Positions 39,644 through 48,223 of a stretch of DNA of 64,000 nucleotides are shown here, in pieces. The notes beneath the pieces are model-generated. The model was not told the origin of the DNA, ran no database searches, and saw only the letters and a list, made by a program, of their open reading frames with translations. A program made the translations under genes and the position numbers. Source of the stretch: Aureimonas glaciei (GTDB lineage Bacteria; Pseudomonadota; Alphaproteobacteria; Rhizobiales; Rhizobiaceae); the NCBI RefSeq assembly GCF_014643375.1, contig NZ_BMJJ01000001.1:639782-703781 (forward strand), given 5' to 3'. The number at the start of each line of letters is the position of its first letter. Position 1 is the stretch's first letter.

Positions 39644-40444
39644 TCAGGCAGCGCGTCCGGTCGAGCTTGCGGCGTCGACGCCGGCGATCGCCGCGTCCTG
39701 CCGGCCGGTGGCCGGGCCGAGACAGGACGCCGCGGCGAGAAAGAGGAGGGCGACAGGCACGAGCGGGCGCGACCGCGCCCCCTTCCATTTGCGATAGCCC
39801 ACCGGCAGCAGGGCGACGAGGCCGAGAAGGCCGAAGGCGACGAGGATCTTGGTGGAAAGCAGCTCGTCGAGACTGGAGATCGTCCCGAGTTCCCGACCGA
39901 GATGGGCATAGACGAAAGTGCCGGGAATGATGCCGATCAGCGTCGCCGAGACGAAGGTCTTCAGGCCGACTCCGAAGAGCGCCGGAAGGATGTTGACGAG
40001 AAAGAAGGGAAAGGCCGGGACGATCCTGAGTACGAGCAGATACTCGAACGCATTGCCGCGGATGTTCTGCGAAACGCGGCTGGCCAGCGGCCCTGCCCGT
40101 TCGCGCAGGGCGCCGCCGAAGGAGGACCCCGCCACCAGGAAGACCAGCGTCGCCCCGATCGTCGCGGCGACGACCGCCAGCGTTCCGCCCCAAAGCGTCC
40201 CGAACAGGAACCCGCCCAGCAGCGTCATGATCGAGGCCGCCGGCAGCGACAGGGCGACGACGAGGGCGTAGACCCCGAGGAACACGGCGGCCGACAGCAT
40301 GGGCCGCGCCTCGACCGCCGCCAGCAGCTCGGTCCGGTGCGCCTTCACCGCCTCGAACTTGAAAAGATCGGCCGCGCCGAATCCGTAGGCCGCAGCCATC
40401 AGCGCGAGGAGGACGGCAAGGATGATCCATCCGCGACGCGGCAT
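39644..40444 (-). CDS. TVP38/TMEM64 family (DedA-like) membrane protein
   Basis: A 266-residue integral membrane protein with an N-terminal helix (residues 5-25) and the VTT/SNARE-associated core: LPAASIMTLLGGFLFGTLWGG, the re-entrant G...R motif in VLRIVPAFPFFLVNILPALFGV, and FVYAHLGREL. Such proteins are thought to flip or scramble phospholipids. It lies 47 nt downstream of a flavin disulfide reductase gene, a pairing common in Proteobacteria and sometimes a single fused protein, pointing to a joint membrane redox role. Confidence 0.88.
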   Translation of the reverse strand: MPRRGWIILAVLLALMAAAYGFGAADLFKFEAVKAHRTELLAAVEARPMLSAAVFLGVYALVVALSLPAASIMTLLGGFLFGTLWGGTLAVVAATIGATLVFLVAGSSFGGALRERAGPLASRVSQNIRGNAFEYLLVLRIVPAFPFFLVNILPALFGVGLKTFVSATLIGIIPGTFVYAHLGRELGTISSLDELLSTKILVAFGLLGLVALLPVGYRKWKGARSRPLVPVALLFLAAASCLGPATGRQDAAIAGVDAASSTGRAA

Positions 40445-40491
40445 GAAAGGCACCTTTCGGTTGGCGGGGAGGCTTCGCGGCACCCTGCTGT

Positions 40492-41925
40492 TCACCAGTT
40501 CGGCAGCTTGCGCAGGATCTTGACCAGCCGTCTCGTCCGCGCGCCGAACAGGGTCGGACGGTACCATTCGCCGGCGGCCTGCTTGGAGATTTCGGACAGG
40601 GTCGGATAGGGCAGGACCAGCGAGGTCAGGTCGCGCAGGGTCATCTTCTGGGTGATCGCCAGGCACCAGAGGCCGATCATCTCGCCCGCGGCCGGGGCGA
40701 GGATGGAGCAGCCGAGGATGCGGCCGTTCGGGAGGGCCACGAGTTTCAGCATGCCGTCCGTGCGCCCCTCCGCCACGGCCCGATCGAGGCCGCTGAGCGG
40801 CTTGATCAGGCTCCTCGCCCGGTCGCCGTGCCGCGCCTTCGCTTCGGCCAGCGTCAGGCCGACATGGGCGAGTTCCGGATCGGCATAAGTGACCCAGGGC
40901 AGCGCGGCGTAGTCCACCTTCGCCGGCAGCCGGAAGGCGAGACGGCGGATGACGATGCCGGCGTGATAGCCGGCCACATGCGTGAACCGCGGTCCGCCGG
41001 TGCAGTCGCCGATGGCATGGACGTGGCGGTTGCTGGTGCGCAGTCCGGTGTCGACGACGATGCCCGCGGCGTTGACGTCCACGCCGGCCCGCGAAAGGTC
41101 CAGTCCCTCGAGATTCGGCCGGCGACCGGTCGCGACGAGGATGTGCGACCCCACGATCACCCGCGGACCCTCGCTTCCCGCGATCTCGACTTCGTGCCGT
41201 CCGGCCGCGTGGCGGACCGAGAGGATCTCGGCCTCTTCGATGATCTCTATGCCTTCGGCGCGAAGGTCTTGCCGGACCCCGTCGACGAGTTCGGGCTCGT
41301 CCCTGGGCAGGATGGTGCCGCGCTGCAGGACGGTGACACCAGCGCCGAGGCGGCGATGGGCCTGGGCCATCTCGATGCCGATCGGCCCGCCGCCGATGAC
41401 GACGAGGTGCTCGGGCACGGTCTCGACATCGAACAGGCTTTCGTTCGTCAGCACCTCGCGCGGATCGAGACCCGGGATCTCCGGCATCGCCGGGCGCGAT
41501 CCGACCGCCAGCACGATGTCGCGGGCCCGGATCGTCTCGCCGGCGACGGTCAGGCTGTCTGTGCCGATGAAGCTCGCGCGGCCCCGGACGACGCGCACGC
41601 CGAGACCCTCGAAGCGGGCGACCGAATCGTGCGGGGCAAGCGCCGCGATCGTGGCCTGCACATGCGCGTTGACGGCGCCGCGCCGCGTCTCGAATTCGTG
41701 CGGCGGAACGCCGCCGAGATGCGGATGGCGGTGGGCGTGCATGAGCTTGGCGGCCGCCAGCAGCGCCTTCGACGGCACGCAGCCGGTGTTCAGGCAGTCG
41801 CCGCCCATCCGCCCGGCCTCGACCAGCACCGTCCGCAGCCCGAGCTGGGCGGCGCCGGCGGCGACCGACAGTCCCGCCGAACCCGCGCCGACGACGCACA
41901 GATCGTATCGCTCGGCCCCGCTCAT
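40492..41925 (-). CDS. mercuric reductase-like FAD-dependent pyridine nucleotide-disulfide oxidoreductase
   Basis: A 477-residue flavoenzyme of the lipoamide dehydrogenase/mercuric reductase superfamily. It has an N-terminal FAD site VVGAGSAGLSVA, the redox disulfide C44/C49 in GGDCLNTGCVPSK, the NAD site VVIGGGPIGIEMAQ, the second FAD motif HAIGDCTGG, and the dimer interface domain. The usual HPTxxE acid-base pair is YPTLSE, so the catalytic histidine is a tyrosine, as in several membrane-associated relatives that pair with TVP38 proteins. There is no MerA-type heavy-metal domain or vicinal C-terminal cysteines, so mercury detoxification is unlikely. It starts 53 nt downstream of the guanylyltransferase gene. 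Confidence 0.88.
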   Translation of the reverse strand: MSGAERYDLCVVGAGSAGLSVAAGAAQLGLRTVLVEAGRMGGDCLNTGCVPSKALLAAAKLMHAHRHPHLGGVPPHEFETRRGAVNAHVQATIAALAPHDSVARFEGLGVRVVRGRASFIGTDSLTVAGETIRARDIVLAVGSRPAMPEIPGLDPREVLTNESLFDVETVPEHLVVIGGGPIGIEMAQAHRRLGAGVTVLQRGTILPRDEPELVDGVRQDLRAEGIEIIEEAEILSVRHAAGRHEVEIAGSEGPRVIVGSHILVATGRRPNLEGLDLSRAGVDVNAAGIVVDTGLRTSNRHVHAIGDCTGGPRFTHVAGYHAGIVIRRLAFRLPAKVDYAALPWVTYADPELAHVGLTLAEAKARHGDRARSLIKPLSGLDRAVAEGRTDGMLKLVALPNGRILGCSILAPAAGEMIGLWCLAITQKMTLRDLTSLVLPYPTLSEISKQAAGEWYRPTLFGARTRRLVKILRKLPNW

Positions 41926-41978
41926 CGATGGTCCCTCAAGACGGGCCGCGCAGGCGCGTTGGCTGAAGGACGGGCGCT

Positions 41979-43394
41979 TCAGGAACGGGCATAGACGTCC
42001 TCGATGCGCACGATGTCGTCCTCGCCGGTATAGCTGCCGACCTGGATCTCGATGATCTTCAGGTCGATCTTGCCGGGATTGCGCAGGCGGTGCGTGCAGC
42101 CGATGGGCAGGTACGCCGCCTCGTTCTCGTGGAACAGGCTGACCTTGTCGTCGATCGTCACCTCCGCCGTGCCGTGCACGACCACCCAGTGCTCGGCCCG
42201 GTGATGGTGGCGCTGCAGGCTGAGCAGGCCACCCGGCTTGACGCAGATGTGCTTGACCTGGAAGCGCGGACCGATGTCGATCCGCTGGTACCAGCCCCAG
42301 GGGCGATAGATCCTGAGATGCGCCGTCGCCTCGGCATGGCCGTCGCGGGTCAGCTGGGCAACGAGCTCCTTCACCTTCGGCGCGGCGCTTTTGTCGGCGA
42401 CGAGAACCGCGTCGCGGGTGCTGACGACGATGACATCGCTGAGCCCGATGACGGTCGTCAGCACCTCGTCGCTGATCACCAGACTGTCCGTGGTGTCGAT
42501 CACCGAGACGGAGCCTTCGAGCACATTGCCCTGCCCGTCCTTCTCCTTCAACTCGTGCACCGCGTCCCAGGAACCGATGTCCGACCAGTCGAAGCTCGCC
42601 TCGACGACGCCGGCATGGCCCGTGCGCTCCATGACCGCATAGTCGATGGAGATTTTGGGCACCCGGGCGAAAGCGTCGGCGTCGAGGCGCAGGAAATCGA
42701 GATCGCGGAGCGCCCCGTCGAGCGCCGCGGTCGCGCCATCCAGGACCTCCGGTGCGAAGCTGCGCAACTCGGTCAGCATCCGCTCGGCGGAAAAGATGAA
42801 GTTGCCGCTGTTCCAGAGATGCCCGGCCTCGATATAGCGGCGGGCGGTCTCGACATCCGGCTTTTCGACGAAGCCGGCGAGCCGGCGCGCGCCATGGCCG
42901 AGATCTTGGCTGCCGACGGATAGATAGCCATAGGCCGTGGAGGGCGCGGTCGGCCGGATGCCGAGGGTCATGATCATGCCGGCCGCAGCGGCCTGCGCCG
43001 CCCGCAGGCAGTCCGCGACGAAGGCGTCGGCATTGCTGATCGCATGGTCAGCGGCGAGCACGACACACAAGGCCTGCTCGTTCCGGCGACGGGCGAGCAG
43101 CGTCCCCACGGCGACGGCCGCGGCCGAATCGCGGCGCTCCGGCTCGAGCACGATCTCCGCCTCGATGCCCAGCGCCTGCAACTGCTCGGCGCAGACGAAG
43201 CGGAAATCCTGGCTGGTGACGACGATCGGCCTGTCGAAGGTGGCGCCCGCGACCCGGCGCAGCGTCTCCTGAAAGGTCGAGAGGCCGCTGCCGAGCAACG
43301 AGATGAACTGTTTGGGCCGCGAGTCGCGCGATAACGGCCAGAGCCGCGTTCCCGACCCGCCGGCCATGATGATGGGGATGATCCGTGCTGTCAC
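41979..43394 (-). CDS. mannose-1-phosphate guanylyltransferase / mannose-6-phosphate isomerase
   Basis: Bifunctional type II PMI-GMP (AlgA/XanB/CpsB type), 471 residues, supplying GDP-mannose for exopolysaccharide or lipopolysaccharide. The N-terminal nucleotidyltransferase has IMAGGSGTRLWPLSR and FVEKP. The C-terminal cupin isomerase has the metal-binding QRHHHRAEHW and the KIIEIQ end. The start is GTG 43394, preceded by AGGAAAG; upstream in-frame sequence has no homology. The polysaccharide glycosyltransferases at 60-64 kb could use its product, though they are 17 kb away. Confidence 0.94.
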   Translation of the reverse strand: MTARIIPIIMAGGSGTRLWPLSRDSRPKQFISLLGSGLSTFQETLRRVAGATFDRPIVVTSQDFRFVCAEQLQALGIEAEIVLEPERRDSAAAVAVGTLLARRRNEQALCVVLAADHAISNADAFVADCLRAAQAAAAGMIMTLGIRPTAPSTAYGYLSVGSQDLGHGARRLAGFVEKPDVETARRYIEAGHLWNSGNFIFSAERMLTELRSFAPEVLDGATAALDGALRDLDFLRLDADAFARVPKISIDYAVMERTGHAGVVEASFDWSDIGSWDAVHELKEKDGQGNVLEGSVSVIDTTDSLVISDEVLTTVIGLSDVIVVSTRDAVLVADKSAAPKVKELVAQLTRDGHAEATAHLRIYRPWGWYQRIDIGPRFQVKHICVKPGGLLSLQRHHHRAEHWVVVHGTAEVTIDDKVSLFHENEAAYLPIGCTHRLRNPGKIDLKIIEIQVGSYTGEDDIVRIEDVYARS

Positions 43395-43764
43395 GGGCGC
43401 TTTCCTGTTCTCGGTGCGGGAGAGCTGGCGTCGTTCCGATGCGCGACGGTGCCTCGTCCTGCCGACGTCATCGGCCGGCCGCCGGCATGGCTCCGGACTC
43501 ATCGTCCTGATGGGCAGGAAGACTCTGCCGCACGCCCGTCACGGCTGGCATGGCCTTGCCGGTCTTGCACAGGGAGGAGGGCACGACAATCGATGGTCCA
43601 TCCCAGACTGTTTGCAAAGCGCAGGCGGCTCCGCAAGGGCAGGCCCCGATTTTTCGCGTCCGGCGTTCCCGGCCTTCCCGTTGCGCCGGCTGATCATCCT
43701 GCCGGAGGCCGGGGATCGCGCCGGATCCGCCGGCTGAAGGCAGCCGCATCCGGAAAGCCGGCCG
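43395..43764. other. intergenic region upstream of guanylyltransferase gene
   Basis: About 370 bp between two same-strand genes. No open frame with a credible ribosome-binding site. It contains the guanylyltransferase promoter, which I cannot pinpoint, and the 3' end of the bufferin operon. No repeat or RNA gene is apparent. Confidence 0.5.
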
Positions 43765-44286
43765 TCAGCGCGCATCGGCGCGGGGCGTGGGGCCTGCCCC
43801 TGTCGGCCCCGGCGACCGCGTCGGGCCCGGCCTTCCGGAACGGGCGGACAGAAACGCATCCAGCGCGATTTTTCCGCCGCCGAAGGTCACGAGCGTCAGC
43901 GCCATCGCGGCCCAGGCCAGATGGAAATTCGCCCAGCCGTCGGGGATCGTGATCTGGATCACGGCCGTCATGGCGAGGAGGCCGAGGGCGGACAGGCGCG
44001 TGCAAAGACCGAGGACGAGGAGGATGGGAAGCACGATCTCGGCGATCCCGGCGAGATGGGCGGCGAGGATCGGTGCGGGATAGGCGAAGGCTGCGCCGAA
44101 GAGATGGAGCTGGAATTCGGTCGTGAAGAGATATCGGGCGCCGCCGGAAAGCTGGAGAAAGCCGTCCCACTTCGTCAGGCCCGAGCGGTAGAACGGGACT
44201 GCAAGGGCGAGCCGGAGGGCCAGAAGCGGGATCGAGGGCGGGACGGCACCGAAGAGGTCGTCAGCGCGACGAAGGAAACGTGTCAT
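43765..44286 (-). CDS. DoxX family membrane protein of the bufferin operon
   Basis: A 173-residue protein with four hydrophobic helices (about residues 18-37, 60-80, 85-103 and 113-135) and the DoxX signature around LALRLALAVPFYRSGLTKWDGF. A Pro/Gly/Thr-rich cytoplasmic tail ends it. DoxX proteins are the usual last gene of DUF2282-DUF692-DUF2063 operons and may handle membrane redox or copper transfer; the role is unproven. Its ATG overlaps the DUF2063 stop (ATGA). Confidence 0.88.
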   Translation of the reverse strand: MTRFLRRADDLFGAVPPSIPLLALRLALAVPFYRSGLTKWDGFLQLSGGARYLFTTEFQLHLFGAAFAYPAPILAAHLAGIAEIVLPILLVLGLCTRLSALGLLAMTAVIQITIPDGWANFHLAWAAMALTLVTFGGGKIALDAFLSARSGRPGPTRSPGPTGAGPTPRADAR

Positions 44287-45068
44287 TTCTGGGCCTCCGA
44301 AAGGGACACGGTCTCGACGGCGCCGAGCTGGAAGAGCGCGACCAGCGCCGCGCCGATGTCGGGCGTCGTTGGATGGGTTTCGGCCGCGATGCCGATCGGG
44401 ACGGCGTTCAGCACGGCCAGGGCGAAGGGCGCATCCCCGGCCGGCAGGATCGTCAGCCGGACCTCGGCCTGCGGCCGCGTCACGAGGACGGTCTCGCCCC
44501 TCCAGTTCACGACGGGGCACACGGTCTGCGCCTGGTGCACGGACCAGATGGTGCCGATGGGGTGCTCCGAGGCCAGCACGCGCACGGCCGGATGCGCGTG
44601 GAGGCGGGCGCGGTCGAGCGCGGGCGTGGCGAGAGCGGCCAGCACGGCAAGGTCGGCGACGGGCGCCTCGGCGGCGTGATAGGCTGCCGAGATCGCCTCT
44701 TCGAGCCGGGCGACGTCAGCGAGATAGTCGAGCCCCGACACCGGGGGAAATCCGTCGCATTCGATGAAGGCAGGCAGATCGTCGCCATAGCCATGCATCA
44801 CCGGGGACGTTGGCCGCCGCGCCCTGCCGTAGGCTTTCGCCAGGGCGGCGAAGCACGTCTCGCCCACCAGCCGGCGCACCACCGGGAAACGGCTTGCGAG
44901 GGCGCCGGCAAGCGCCACGCCGACATTGTTGCGGTAGATCCGGAAGCGGCCGGCATCCGGTCGACCGCCGCGTTTGCCGAGCCCCACCGGCGCCCCGGAC
45001 CCGGCGAGCGCCGACGCGAAACTCATGGCGAAATCGGGGGCGGCCCCGGTGTCCGGGCACGCGCTCAT
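44283..45068 (-). CDS. bufC: DUF2063 (HvfC/BufC) partner protein of the bufferin maturase
   Basis: A 261-residue protein with the N-terminal DUF2063 helical domain ([46 protein letters not shown]) and a C-terminal beta-rich domain, as in HvfC/BufC proteins that present the precursor peptide to the MNIO enzyme. It overlaps both the maturase gene (ATGA at 45065) and the DoxX gene, so the three are tightly coupled. Confidence 0.9.
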   Translation of the reverse strand: MSACPDTGAAPDFAMSFASALAGSGAPVGLGKRGGRPDAGRFRIYRNNVGVALAGALASRFPVVRRLVGETCFAALAKAYGRARRPTSPVMHGYGDDLPAFIECDGFPPVSGLDYLADVARLEEAISAAYHAAEAPVADLAVLAALATPALDRARLHAHPAVRVLASEHPIGTIWSVHQAQTVCPVVNWRGETVLVTRPQAEVRLTILPAGDAPFALAVLNAVPIGIAAETHPTTPDIGAALVALFQLGAVETVSLSEAQK

Positions 45069-45955
45069 GCCGCTCTTCCCGCGAAGGCCCGGGGCGAGCG
45101 GGGGCGCGCGGCCGCCAGCGCGGCCTCGACGCGCGTGGCCTCTGCCAGGAGCGTCGCGAGCGGCGGCACGTCGTTGTCCCACTCGACGAGCGTGGGGACG
45201 GGGCCCGTCAGGGCCAGGGTGCGTTCGTAGAGCGCGAAGACGTCCGGCGACACGGCGGAGCCGTGCGCGTCGATCAGCAGCCGCTCGCCGTCGTCGTCTT
45301 GCGTCTCGTCATAGCCGCCGAGATGGATCTCGCCGACGCTCTCGACCGGGAAGCGGGCGAGATAGGCACCGGGATCCTGGCCGTGGTTGACGGCGGAGAC
45401 CATCACATTGTTGACGTCGAGGAGCAGACCGCAGCCCGTGCGCCGCACGACCTCGCGCAGGAAATCCGTCTCTTCGATGGTGGACTCGGCGAAGACGACA
45501 TAGGTCGAGGGATTCTCCAGGAGCATGCGGACCCCCAGCATGTCCTGCGTCTCGGCGACATGGTCCGCGACCGTCGCGAGGGTGGCGGGCGTGTAGGGCA
45601 AAGGGAGAAGGTCGCTGTGGAAGGCGCCGGCATGCGTCGACCAGGCTAGGTGCTCCGAGAAGCTTTCCGGGCGGTAGCGGTCGACGAGCCGCCGGAGCCG
45701 GTGCAGGTGGTCCCGGTCGAGCGGCGCCGGTCCACCGATCGACAGCCCGACACCGTGCAGAGACAGCGCGTAGACCTCTCGGATCGCCTCAAGCCAGCGG
45801 TGCGGCGGGCCGCCGTCGCCCATGTAGTTCTCGGCATGCACCTCGAAGAAGCCGAGGGCGGGCCGCGTTCTGAGGATTTCGCCATAGTGCTCGGGCTTCA
45901 GCCCGAGGCCCGCCGACGGGGGCAGGCCGGGTGTCGTCGACGGAGCTGGTTGCAT
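45065..45955 (-). CDS. bufB: MNIO (DUF692) bufferin maturase
   Basis: A 296-residue TIM-barrel multinuclear non-heme iron oxidase. Metal-ligand motifs typical of the family are visible: [57 protein letters not shown] and LIDAHGSAV. By analogy with characterised bufferin systems it oxidises cysteines of the DUF2282 precursor to thiooxazole-type heterocycles that bind copper. It is second in the operon, 82 nt after bufA. Confidence 0.93.
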   Translation of the reverse strand: MQPAPSTTPGLPPSAGLGLKPEHYGEILRTRPALGFFEVHAENYMGDGGPPHRWLEAIREVYALSLHGVGLSIGGPAPLDRDHLHRLRRLVDRYRPESFSEHLAWSTHAGAFHSDLLPLPYTPATLATVADHVAETQDMLGVRMLLENPSTYVVFAESTIEETDFLREVVRRTGCGLLLDVNNVMVSAVNHGQDPGAYLARFPVESVGEIHLGGYDETQDDDGERLLIDAHGSAVSPDVFALYERTLALTGPVPTLVEWDNDVPPLATLLAEATRVEAALAAARPRSPRAFAGRAA

Positions 45956-46037
45956 CGATCCCTCGAAGGGCTGGGGCTGGCGCCGGGGCAGGGACCGGGA
46001 GCGACGATCCCGCCGCTCCCGGGGAGGGCCGAAGCCC

Positions 46038-46331
46038 TCAGGAGGGGATGTCGCGCGTCAGCGGCTCGAGCGAGCCGACACGATCGCCGGGAAGCTTCAT
46101 CGTGGTGCAGGTGCCGGCCGGGACGGCCTTGAAGGAATTGCCCTGGTAGTCGACCTTGGAAGTGCCGGCGCAGGTGGTGCCGGCGCCCGCGGCGCAGTCG
46201 TTCTGCCCGGCGAGGGCGACGCCGTAGCACTTCTCCATCTTGGCATCCTCCGCCGAGGCGGGCGTGGCGGCGGTGGCGAGGGCAGCGGCGAGCGAGCCTG
46301 CGAGAGCGAGGCTGAAGGAACGTCGATCCAT
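46038..46331 (-). CDS. bufA: bufferin precursor (DUF2282, BufA1-type), copper-binding RiPP
   Basis: A 97-residue exported precursor: Sec signal peptide cleaved near TPASAEDA, then a core with four cysteines, C35 (EKCYG), C46 (GQNDCAAG), C54 (TTCAGTS) and C75 (PAGTC). Spacing and context match the DUF2282 family, whose members are modified by the MNIO enzyme and buffer copper in the periplasm. It is first in the operon, with GAGGAGA before ATG 46331 and a sigma-factor-type promoter at 46413-46388. Confidence 0.93.
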   Translation of the reverse strand: MDRRSFSLALAGSLAAALATAATPASAEDAKMEKCYGVALAGQNDCAAGAGTTCAGTSKVDYQGNSFKAVPAGTCTTMKLPGDRVGSLEPLTRDIPS

Positions 46332-46387
46332 GGTGGTTCTCCTCGAGACGGCGGAAGCGGGCCGGTCATCGGCCTCGCTTTCCCTCA

Positions 46388-46413
46388 TTCGAGCCCGCCC
46401 GAAAATCTGTTAC
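46388..46413 (-). promoter_or_regulatory. ECF sigma-type promoter of the bufferin operon
   Basis: On the minus strand, GTAACA (46413-46408), exactly 16 nt, then CGAA (46391-46388). Predicted transcription would start near 46378, giving a leader of about 45 nt with the bufA ribosome-binding site. It is identical in both boxes and spacing to the divergent sigma-gene promoter. Confidence 0.7.
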
Positions 46414-46472
46414 CTTCCCCACGGGGATTTTTCCGGACGTGTTGTTCGACGCCGGGGCCGACGCCGCGTCCC

Positions 46473-46498
46473 GTAACAAAAGGCCCGCCCACACCGAA
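46473..46498 (+). promoter_or_regulatory. ECF sigma-type promoter of the sigma factor gene
   Basis: GTAACA (46473-46478), 16 nt, then CGAA (46495-46498). Transcription would start about 8-10 nt later, at or next to the ATG at 46508, predicting a leaderless or nearly leaderless message and positive autoregulation. Confidence 0.65.
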
Positions 46499-46507
46499 GA
46501 GGGGGAG

Positions 46508-47059
46508 ATGATGCCTGCCTTCCCGCCTCCGCCCGAAGGGCTCGACGCTCTCTTGCGAGCGGCCCTGCGGGGAGACGACAGGGCCTATGGGGCCTTCCTT
46601 CGGGAGGCCGCCAGAGCCCTGCGCGCGTTCGCCGCCCGTCGCGCGCCCGCGGCTCCCGGTTTCGACCCGGAAGACCTCGTGCAGGAAATCCTGATGGCCG
46701 TCCACGCCAAGCGCCATACCTGGCGACAGGAAGAGCCCGTCGCGCCCTGGCTCTTCGCCATCGCGCGCCACAAGGCCGTCGACGCCTATCGCCGCCACGG
46801 ACGCCGGCTGGAGATCGACATCGCCGAATTCGCCGAGATTCTCGCCTCTCCCGCGGCGGAGGCGGTCCCGACGCCGAAGGACGTGGCGCGGGCGGTCGAC
46901 AGCCTCGACGGGCGTCAACGCGCCGTCGTCGCGTCGATCTCGGTCGAGGGGCGCTCCATCGGTGAGACCGCCGAGAAGCTGAAAATCACCGAAGGGGCCG
47001 TCCGGGTCGCCTTCCATCGCGGCCTGGCGGCGATCGCCGCAAGGTTCGGGAGCCAGTAG
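46508..47059 (+). CDS. ECF RNA polymerase sigma factor (SigF-like) of the bufferin locus
   Basis: A 183-residue ECF sigma factor. Region 2 contains DPEDLVQEILMAVHAKRHTWRQEEPVAPWLFAIARHKAVDAYRR (core binding and -10 recognition). Region 4 contains LDGRQRAVVASISVEGRSIGETAEKLKITEGAVRVAFHRGL (helix-turn-helix for the -35). The start is ATG 46508 or 46511; GGGGGAG lies too close to serve 46508 well. It is followed 1 nt later by its NrsF-type anti-sigma. By family and context it is the counterpart of Caulobacter SigF, which controls bufferin-type genes under metal stress. Confidence 0.9.
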   Translation: MMPAFPPPPEGLDALLRAALRGDDRAYGAFLREAARALRAFAARRAPAAPGFDPEDLVQEILMAVHAKRHTWRQEEPVAPWLFAIARHKAVDAYRRHGRRLEIDIAEFAEILASPAAEAVPTPKDVARAVDSLDGRQRAVVASISVEGRSIGETAEKLKITEGAVRVAFHRGLAAIAARFGSQ

Positions 47060-47060
47060 A

Positions 47061-47699
47061 ATGCAGACCGAAACCCTGATCGAGACCCTCGAGGCGGACG
47101 CGCGCCGATCGCCGCGCCCCGCTTTGCCGCCCTGGCCGATGGTGGTGGTCCTCGCCGTCGGCGCTGCGGCCATCACCCTGTTCGCGGCGCTGGGCGTGCG
47201 GCCGGGTTTCGTCGCCTCGCTGGCCAGCCTGCGGTTCGACCTGAAATTCATCCTGACGGGCCTGACGGCGCTCACCGCGCTGCTCGCTTTGCGCGACCTT
47301 CGCCATCCCGGGCTGTCGGGGCGGCGCTGGCTGCCGTGGCTCGCTCTGCCGGCTTCGCTTCTCGGCCTGGCGGTGGTCGGCGAACTGCTCGCGGTGCCGG
47401 GAAACCTGTGGGGCGCGCGGCTCGTCGGCACCAACAACCTCGTCTGCCTCATCGCCATCCCGGCCATGGGCGCCGTTCCGCTCGCCATCCTGCTCTGGGC
47501 GCTCCGCAGGGGCGCGACGACAAGGCCATTGTTGGCGGGCGGGCTCTGCGGCCTCGCGGCCGCGGCCGTCTCCGGTTTCTTCTACGCGGCCCACTGCATC
47601 GACGATTCGCCGCTCTTCGTGGCCACCTGGTACCCGTTGGCCGCCAGCATGCTCGTCGCCGCCGGCATGTCGCTCGGCCGCAAAGTCCTGCGCTGGTAA
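47061..47699 (+). CDS. NrsF-type membrane anti-sigma factor (DUF1109)
   Basis: A 212-residue protein with a short cytoplasmic N-terminus (about 25 residues, where sigma would be held) and six hydrophobic helices. Cysteines C129 (NNLVCLIAIP) and C179 (AAHCIDDSPL) fall at nearly the positions of the two conserved cysteines required for Caulobacter NrsF function, so a thiol-based metal or redox sensing mechanism is plausible. It starts immediately after the sigma gene (1-nt gap). Confidence 0.9.
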   Translation: MQTETLIETLEADARRSPRPALPPWPMVVVLAVGAAAITLFAALGVRPGFVASLASLRFDLKFILTGLTALTALLALRDLRHPGLSGRRWLPWLALPASLLGLAVVGELLAVPGNLWGARLVGTNNLVCLIAIPAMGAVPLAILLWALRRGATTRPLLAGGLCGLAAAAVSGFFYAAHCIDDSPLFVATWYPLAASMLVAAGMSLGRKVLRW

Positions 47700-47938
47700 G
47701 TTTCCCGCGGGCGACCAGCCCCTGCCGTCGGCAAAACCGTGTCCCGGGGCTTGGACATTCGATCCGACAGGCGGATGCGGTCTGCGGGCAAGATGGAAGC
47801 TGCATGCGCACCGGCACGCTGACGCAGGCGGAACACGCCTTTTCGCAACGATTGTCGCGTGACCGAGGGCACGGATTTCGAGCCCCGCGACAGTCTATCC
47901 GTTGGATTTTTTGAGCGCCGATGCGCTGAGAAATGAAA

Positions 47939-48015
47939 TGGTGCGCCCGAAGGGATTCGAACCCCTGACCCCCAGATTCGTAGTCTGGTGCTCTATCCAG
48001 CTGAGCTACGGGCGC
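47939..48015 (-). tRNA. tRNA-Arg (anticodon ACG)
   Basis: 77 nt including an encoded CCA. The acceptor stem GCGCCCG/CGGGCGC, D arm GCTC...GAGC, anticodon stem CCAGA/TCTGG with loop CTACGAA (anticodon ACG), a 5-nt variable loop and the T arm with TTCGAAT all fold correctly. A34 would be converted to inosine to read CGU, CGC and CGA. Confidence 0.97.
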
Positions 48016-48223
48016 ATCCGGCCGGCGGGGGGTGAGACCCCTCGTCTGGCGGTGAAGGGGGTACTAACGGCTGGACGGGGGAATTGCAAGCGGTTCCGGC
48101 GATAAAGCTGAGGGCGCCCGGAAGGGGGGCGCCAGGGACGAGGCAGTCCGTGTTTCCGGGCCCGGCTCCCGCTGCTTCGTCGCCGGCGGCGCATCGGCGC
48201 GGCGGCGGTTGGGCGGGCGGCGG

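Noticed and set aside
40492-41925. Mercuric reductase (merA) call
   Set aside because: Lacks the N-terminal heavy-metal domain and the C-terminal vicinal cysteines; no mer genes nearby.
47896-47935. T6 run with a small hairpin near the tRNA as a terminator
   Set aside because: The T-run precedes the hairpin on the plus strand and becomes A-rich on the tRNA strand, so the polarity is wrong for either transcript.
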